In this document: piece by piece, positions 14,679-17,454 of the stretch | How positions within the stretch are numbered: position 1 is the stretch's first letter | How the letters are laid out: each line of letters begins with the position of its first letter | Source: Candidatus Moraniibacteriota bacterium | Lineage (GTDB): Bacteria > Patescibacteriota > Minisyncoccia > Moranbacterales > UBA9337 | Reading direction: 5' to 3' | DNA: 17,454 nucleotides | Assembly: GCA_003507475.1 (NCBI GenBank) | Contig: DNVQ01000042.1 | Span: 22,083 to 39,536 of the forward strand | Position numbers and translations under genes: made by a program | The notes under the pieces: generated by a model | What the model was told of the DNA's origin: nothing | The model's input: the letters and a program-made list of their open reading frames with translations, nothing else | Databases searched by the model: none

Positions 14679-15137
14679 TTATTTATCACCTCCCTTGAGA
14701 ATGGCAATTCCACCGTAATGATTATTGATGTCTAACATATATCCAGTAGCACCCAGTCTTCCCATATGCTGATATCCTTCCCATTTTGAGTAGTTGAACC
14801 ACTCAAAGTCCCAAGCCATACGCACTTCCCCAAGTTGGATCATTTGCTGTACATATCGAATAGCTGGAACAAGAATATTTCCAACAGTATCCTGACATTG
14901 GGTTCCTGGAAAAATAAGAATATAATTTCCCCATCTATTTCGCATGTCTTCAAACTCTTCATCATTAGCGTTGTTTATTTGCGGTCCGAGACCTTCAAGC
15001 AAATCTTTGTAGCTCATTCCATCTGAAAGTGTCAATGCATCTTCCCACTTAATGGGAGTTGCTTTTAAATCGGAAATATTTTTAGTGTTTCCAACGTTAT
15101 TATCTTTTATGACGGTCCAATCTTTATTAATTTTCAT
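14679..15137 (-). CDS. Orphan protein of 152 aa
   Basis: I do not recognise a family. It is soluble, with no signal peptide or membrane segment and a single cysteine (C81). The middle is NRWGNYILIFPGTQCQDTVG (about 67-86); an aromatic stretch WDFEWFNYSKWEGYQ lies at 109-123, then GRLGATGYMLDINNHYGGIAIL. The alternating hydrophobic pattern and many Trp/Tyr/Gly suggest a beta-rich domain. Coding evidence is strong: AAAGGAG 6 nt before the ATG, a consensus promoter about 105 bp upstream, and a structured leader. It is the first gene of an operon with 13950-14513, divergent from the second TrmB-like regulator. Confidence 0.76.
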   Translation of the reverse strand: MKINKDWTVIKDNNVGNTKNISDLKATPIKWEDALTLSDGMSYKDLLEGLGPQINNANDEEFEDMRNRWGNYILIFPGTQCQDTVGNILVPAIRYVQQMIQLGEVRMAWDFEWFNYSKWEGYQHMGRLGATGYMLDINNHYGGIAILKGGDK

Positions 15138-15143
15138 GGTTTT

Positions 15144-15197
15144 CTCCTTTCGAATTTTGAACCCTTAAATGGGCGAGGTGATAAATTGTGAATGAAC
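15144..15197 (-). promoter_or_regulatory. Conserved ribosome-binding leader of the 152-aa gene
   Basis: In minus-strand order: GTTCATT (15197-15191), AATTTATCAC (15187-15178), a CCC/GGG mini-hairpin (15173-15171, 15164-15162) and AAAGGAG (15150-15144). It matches the leader at 14521-14578 element by element, with similar spacing to the start codon. Confidence 0.6.
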
Positions 15198-15200
15198 AGG

Positions 15201-15236
15201 TGTTAAGATGTGTTTGTTTGTTATTTCATCTTAACA
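15201..15236 (-). promoter_or_regulatory. 5'-end mRNA hairpin of the 152-aa gene leader
   Basis: A perfect 10-bp stem TGTTAAGATG/CATCTTAACA (15236-15227, 15210-15201) with a 16-nt loop, beginning at the predicted transcript start (G at 15235). It corresponds in position and first bases to the hairpin at 12905-12948. Confidence 0.7.
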
Positions 15237-15240
15237 AGTA

Positions 15241-15269
15241 AGTATAGCATGAAAAGGGCAAGGGGTCAA
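15241..15269 (-). promoter_or_regulatory. Promoter of the 152-aa / 187-aa operon
   Basis: TTGACC (15269-15264), a 17-bp spacer ending TGC, and TATACT (15246-15241). It matches the promoter at 12952-12980 in the ATGCTAT context and in TTGTTANGATGAA just downstream. Confidence 0.87.
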
Positions 15270-15280
15270 TAATTGTGTCT

Positions 15281-15326
15281 AGTAAATATTTACTTAAATA
15301 ACCAAAAATCCTTATAAAATAAGGAT
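15281..15326. promoter_or_regulatory. Two palindromes upstream of the 152-aa promoter, candidate operators
   Basis: AGTAAATATTTACT (15281-15294) is a perfect 14-bp palindrome 12 bp upstream of the -35. ATCCTTAT-aaa-ATAAGGAT (15308-15326) is a perfect 8-3-8 inverted repeat. Both lie in the region shared with the second TrmB-like gene and have the size expected of dimer-bound operators. Neither is followed by a T-run. Confidence 0.5.
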
Positions 15327-15370
15327 AAATTATGTAATACTGAGATGATATTTTATATTTGTCAAGATTA

Positions 15371-15399
15371 TTGACTATTTTGGGAATGTGTGATAAAGT
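15371..15399 (+). promoter_or_regulatory. Likely promoter of second TrmB-like gene
   Basis: TTGACT (15371-15376), a 17-bp spacer and TAAAGT (15394-15399). The gene begins 237 bp further on; the leader between is filled by two palindromic elements and a heptamer repeat, so a closer promoter remains possible. Confidence 0.5.
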
Positions 15400-15465
15400 A
15401 GGGTTATTGAAGTGAGAAAGCTACGTTTATTGGGTTTTTATTAATGTTAAAAAATTAGGCTGGGC

Positions 15466-15503
15466 AGAGGTACGACCTCGGGGACAAAAGAGGTCGGACC
15501 TCT
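15466..15503. repeat. GC-rich palindromic element (AGAGGT-type)
   Basis: AGAGGTACGACCTC (15466-15479) pairs with GAGGTCGGACCTCT (15490-15503), 13 of 14 positions, around a 10-nt loop. The second arm is itself nearly palindromic (AGAGGT/ACCTCT). It looks like a REP-type intergenic repeat in the leader of the TrmB-like gene. Confidence 0.65.
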
Positions 15504-15530
15504 TAGAATATGGATTGGAGTAATATTAAA

Positions 15531-15577
15531 CGAGATTGTCACGGTTGTTTCGAGTGCGAAACGCCCTCGCAATGACA
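15531..15577. repeat. REP-like element (CGAGATTG...CGCAATGAC type)
   Basis: CGAGATTG (15531-15538), a GTTTCG-agtg-CGAAAC hairpin (15547-15562) and CCTCGCAATGACA (to 15577). Read on the minus strand this is the GTCATTGCGAGG...GACAATCTCG type of intergenic repeat known from many unrelated bacteria. Related copies lie at 16505-16566 and 16598-16645. Confidence 0.7.
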
Positions 15578-15595
15578 CAAATTGCTTAATAACTC

Positions 15596-15623
15596 AAAAC
15601 CTAAAACCTAAAACCTAAAACCT
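15596..15623 (+). repeat. Four tandem AAAACCT heptamers before the second TrmB-like gene
   Basis: Four exact head-to-tail copies of AAAACCT, followed by degenerate AATATCT and the gene's ATG at 15636. Copy number could vary by slippage and change the leader length. It is not CRISPR: no spacers. Confidence 0.85.
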
Positions 15624-15635
15624 AATATCTAAACT

Positions 15636-16436
15636 ATGAATAATTTAATTGAACCATTAAAAAACCTAGGATTATCCGAAAAAGAAGTTTTGGTTTATTT
15701 GGCGTTGTTGCAATTGGGCTCAGCCACTCCTTACCAAATCGCCAAGAAATCAGGCATAAAACGTCCCACCGCTTATGTAATTGCCCAAGATTTGATTAAA
15801 AAAGGATTAATCGTGCATGTGCCCGGCGAAGAAAAGAAACGCTATATCGCCAAATCGCCAGAAACTTTTATTGAAGAACATGAAGAAAAATTATTGGCAG
15901 CCAAAAGAATTCTACCGGAACTTAAATCCTATCAAAAGGGAATAGAAGAAAAGCCTAGTATAATGTATTTCGAGGGGATGGAGGGTTTGCGCCAAGCTTA
16001 CAAATATAAAGAAAAAGACTTGCATAATAAAGAAATAGTGGGATTTTTTGCGTCCAATGAAGATGCCACGCCCGAAGTTAATGATTTCTTTTTGGAATGG
16101 AATGAATATAAGGAAAAAAATAATACCCGAGTGAAAGGAATCACAGTCGATACACCGCTTTTAAAATCTTTTGGTAAATTTATTAATAAAGGCATGCACA
16201 CCATTACGGCAAAATTTTTGCCAGAAAGCATGTATAGTGCTAAAGTTTCTATTGAGGCTTGTGATGATAAGTTTGTCAGAATTTTTCTTTATGAAAGTGT
16301 AGAGACTTTGATTATAGAATCACCCAAGCTTACTACGGCGGTTAAAGAAATATTTGAGTTGGTTTGGAAAAGTTTGGAGGGGAAATATGATAGGCCGGAG
16401 AGTTGGGGGTCAAACACGGAACACGAAAACAAATGA
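15636..16436 (+). CDS. TrmB-like transcriptional regulator (second)
   Basis: A 266-aa regulator with an N-terminal winged helix (LGLSEKEVLVYLALLQLG about 11-28, QIAKKSGIKRPTAYVIAQDL about 34-53, wing to about 72), a linker helix rich in Glu/Lys, and the TrmB-type C-terminal part starting SIMYFEGMEGLRQAY (about 108-122). It shares this plan and motifs with the first TrmB-like protein (IAKKSG-KR, YFEG-EG-R), so the two are paralogues. The last residues (SNTEHENK) are encoded by an ACACGAAAACAAATGAG-type repeat that continues past the stop, so the C-terminus has been extended into repeat DNA. There is no Shine-Dalgarno. It is divergent from the 152-aa/187-aa operon across 498 bp. Confidence 0.9.
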   Translation: MNNLIEPLKNLGLSEKEVLVYLALLQLGSATPYQIAKKSGIKRPTAYVIAQDLIKKGLIVHVPGEEKKRYIAKSPETFIEEHEEKLLAAKRILPELKSYQKGIEEKPSIMYFEGMEGLRQAYKYKEKDLHNKEIVGFFASNEDATPEVNDFFLEWNEYKEKNNTRVKGITVDTPLLKSFGKFINKGMHTITAKFLPESMYSAKVSIEACDDKFVRIFLYESVETLIIESPKLTTAVKEIFELVWKSLEGKYDRPESWGSNTEHENK

Positions 16437-16465
16437 GCATGAAAATAAGTGAACATTAAAACATC
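16413..16465 (+). repeat. Degenerate AACA(C/T)GAAAA(C/T)A repeat across the gene end
   Basis: Imperfect units of the form GAACACGAAAACAAATGAG, CATGAAAATAAGTG and AACATTAAAACATC run through the TrmB-like stop codon. A related stretch lies at about 6005-6040 and, in looser form, at 3680-3775. No gene or RNA structure is evident. Confidence 0.5.
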
Positions 16466-16504
16466 AGTAACTCATCGCTGACCCCTTTATAACAAAAAAC
16501 GTGT

Positions 16505-16566
16505 TTGTCTTTGCGATGTTTAAATTATCTCTAAAGATGATTTAAAACTCCTGACGTGGCAATCTA
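16505..16566. repeat. REP-like element, copy with inserted hairpin
   Basis: TTGTCTTTGCGATG at one end and CTGACGTGGCAATCTAG at the other. Between them is a 12-bp stem TTTAAATTATCT/AGATGATTTAAA (16519-16530, 16535-16546; one G-U) with a 4-nt loop. The ends match the TTGCGA...GGCAATCT family, while the middle is an AT-rich hairpin. It faces the inverted copy at 16598. Confidence 0.7.
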
Positions 16567-16597
16567 GGAATATATTTAATTAAGAGTTCTATTTTTC

Positions 16598-16645
16598 TGG
16601 ACTGCCACGCAATTTGAGAGTACTCAAATTACTCGCAGAGACGAG
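16598..16645. repeat. REP-like element, inverted copy
   Basis: Read on the minus strand: CTCGTCTCTGCGAG, a hairpin AATTTGAG/CTCAAATT (16630-16623, 16618-16611), then TTGCGTGGCAGTCCAG. The ends are those of the 16505 element in opposite orientation, 31 bp away, as in the paired REP (BIME-like) units of other bacteria. Confidence 0.7.
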
Positions 16646-16692
16646 TAAAAAAAGATATAAGAGAGGATGCTAAGTGAGGAGTTATATAAAAA

Positions 16693-16757
16693 TGTCTTTG
16701 CAAATATTGAGTACCCCAGTTATACAACGGGGTAAACAATATTTACTCGCAAAGACA
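16693..16757. repeat. Long near-perfect palindrome just upstream of ruvC
   Basis: Arms pair in register: TGTCTTTGC/GCAAAGACA (16693-16701, 16749-16757), AAATATTG/CAATATTT (16702-16709, 16737-16744), TACCCC/GGGGTA (16712-16717, 16729-16734) and GTT/AAC around an ATAC loop. The ends belong to the TTGCGA family of the two elements before it. It ends 12 bp before the ruvC ATG, so the leader of ruvC mRNA would be strongly folded. Confidence 0.85.
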
Positions 16758-16769
16758 GATAAACAAAAT

Positions 16770-17300
16770 ATGAAAAAAATAAAAAAAGATTTAGATATAG
16801 TAAGAATATTGGGGATTGATCCAGGAACGGCGACGACCGGCTGGGCGATTTTGGAACAGCACAACAAAGAATTGGTACCAGTTGCTTATGGGCATATTAG
16901 TACTTCGCCTAAGGACTCTACCTGTCAGAGATTAAAGGAGGTGGCGCAAGATATCGATGAAATAATTAAAAAATATCAACCCACCGAGGGGATTATAGAA
17001 GATCTTTTCTTTTTTAAAAATGTTAAAACCGCCATGAAGGTTAGCCAGTCTCGAGGAGCAATAATGTTAACCTTGATTAAGGCCGGACTTGGTATATTTG
17101 AATATACTCCGCTTCAGGTCAAACAAGCGGTGACGGGTTATGGGCGAGCAGATAAAAAACAGGTGCAGTTGATGGTAAAAAACATTTTAAAATTAAAAGA
17201 AATTCCTACCCCAGATGATACAGCGGATGCATTGGCAATTGCGATTTGTCATATGCAAAGTAGAGTTTTTGCTATAGCTAAGGAAGAAAGCAGAAAATAA
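16770..17300 (+). CDS. ruvC: Holliday junction endonuclease RuvC
   Basis: It resolves Holliday junctions with the RuvAB branch-migration motor. The 176-aa product from ATG 16770 has the RNase H-like fold with all four catalytic acidic residues: D17 in ILGIDPGTATTGWAI, E77 in GIIEDLFF, and D150 and D153 in PDDTADALAIAICH. The motif FFKNVKTAMKVSQSRGAIML (81-100) is typical. An upstream in-frame ATG (16674) would add 32 residues translated from a palindromic repeat, and RuvC normally starts a few residues before the first Asp, so I reject it. No Shine-Dalgarno. ruvA is not seen in the 154 bp that follow. yebC, its usual neighbour, is 6 kb upstream. Confidence 0.95.
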   Translation: MKKIKKDLDIVRILGIDPGTATTGWAILEQHNKELVPVAYGHISTSPKDSTCQRLKEVAQDIDEIIKKYQPTEGIIEDLFFFKNVKTAMKVSQSRGAIMLTLIKAGLGIFEYTPLQVKQAVTGYGRADKKQVQLMVKNILKLKEIPTPDDTADALAIAICHMQSRVFAIAKEESRK

Positions 17301-17365
17301 AAAGTCCTTAAAGTTCGTCAAGTTTATAAGGTTTATAAAGTAGGAATTTGAGAGTTTGGGAATTT
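17301..17365 (+). repeat. Degenerate short-unit repeat after ruvC
   Basis: Units like CTTAAAGTTCGTCAAGTT, TATAAGGTTTATAAAGT and GGAATTTGAGAGTTTGGGAATTTGAG. The same words occur in inverted orientation at about 6160-6255 before the metallo-hydrolase operon. No gene. Confidence 0.55.
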
Positions 17366-17369
17366 GAGA

Positions 17370-17431
17370 TTCCTCCACTTCTAAATTTATGAGTACATAA
17401 ATTTATTCGGTCGGAATGACAGGTGGAATTT
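17370..17431. repeat. REP-like palindrome after ruvC
   Basis: Outer arms ATTCCTCCACTT and AGGTGGAAT surround a perfect 9-bp stem TAAATTTAT/ATAAATTTA (17382-17390, 17397-17405) with a GAGTAC loop, plus GGTCGGAATGACA. This has the CGGAATGACAGG style of common intergenic repeats. It runs close to the window end. Confidence 0.6.
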
Positions 17432-17454
17432 ATTCGTAATTCGTAGGGAAATTG

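Larger units (their letters stand above)
16437..16769. other. 333-bp gap between second TrmB-like gene and ruvC
   Basis: This stretch is made of repeats: the end of the AACATGAAAA-type repeat, then three palindromic elements (16505-16566, 16598-16645, 16693-16757). I find no credible protein gene. An open frame from 16674 into ruvC only translates the third palindrome. I cannot point to a convincing ruvC promoter. Confidence 0.65.

Noticed and set aside
14510..14713. 67-aa minus-strand open frame between the 152-aa and 187-aa genes
   Set aside because: It spans the hairpin and the conserved leader, has no ribosome site and overlaps both genes.
12313..15137. Calling the three orphans classic ribosomal-peptide precursors for the radical SAM enzyme
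   Set aside because: They are 152-187 aa with no leader/core layout, and no transporter or protease gene is nearby.
15596..15623. CRISPR or telomere-type array from AAAACCT repeats
   Set aside because: Only four 7-nt units with no spacers and no cas genes; a simple tandem repeat.
16674..16769. 32-residue N-terminal extension of RuvC
   Set aside because: It is a translation of a palindromic repeat; RuvC normally begins just before the first catalytic Asp.

Overview
The window looks like a chromosomal segment of an uncultivated ultrasmall bacterium of the Patescibacteria (CPR) type. The evidence is strongly AT-rich sequence, a multi-domain lamin-tail secreted protein next to a DUF721 gene, short SD-less housekeeping genes, two TrmB-like regulators, and intergenic regions full of degenerate repeats and palindromes. 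UGA is used as a stop (cca, second TrmB gene), so the UGA-recoding lineages are unlikely. No lineage below that level can be read from the sequence alone.

Layout. 1-2530: the 3' end of a DUF721/DciA-like gene overlaps a 781-aa exported protein with four lamin-tail domains and a PKD domain. 2642-3510: rpsO and a NYN-domain (LabA/DUF88) putative nuclease, each with a terminator. 3479-6000, minus strand: an apparent RNA-maturation unit of promoter, a complete tRNA-Arg(CCU) nested inside an interrupted tRNA-like gene, the CCA-adding enzyme, a 100-aa conserved-looking hypothetical, tRNA-Leu(UAG), and a bidirectional terminator. Neither complete tRNA encodes CCA. 6268-10713: metallo-beta-lactamase-fold hydrolase, small membrane protein, gyrA and yebC.

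10721-16436 is an accessory-looking island between yebC and ruvC, two genes that are neighbours in many bacteria. It holds two similar divergent units. In the first, a TrmB-like regulator (13114-13845) faces an operon of a 178-aa orphan protein and a B12-binding-type radical SAM enzyme. In the second, another TrmB-like regulator (15636-16436) faces an operon of a 152-aa and a 187-aa (Cys-rich) orphan protein. The two target promoters share the -10 context and the sequence around the predicted transcript start, both transcripts begin in a hairpin, and all four target genes are followed by variants of one GGGCAAGAAGAT hairpin. These four genes are also the only ones in the window with clear Shine-Dalgarno sites. 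I read them as one co-regulated, possibly acquired system of unknown function.

16437-17454 holds palindromic REP-like elements, ruvC (start corrected to 16770) and more repeat. The most unusual items are the tRNA-within-tRNA locus (5753-5935) and the twin TrmB divergons with their shared leader and terminator signals.
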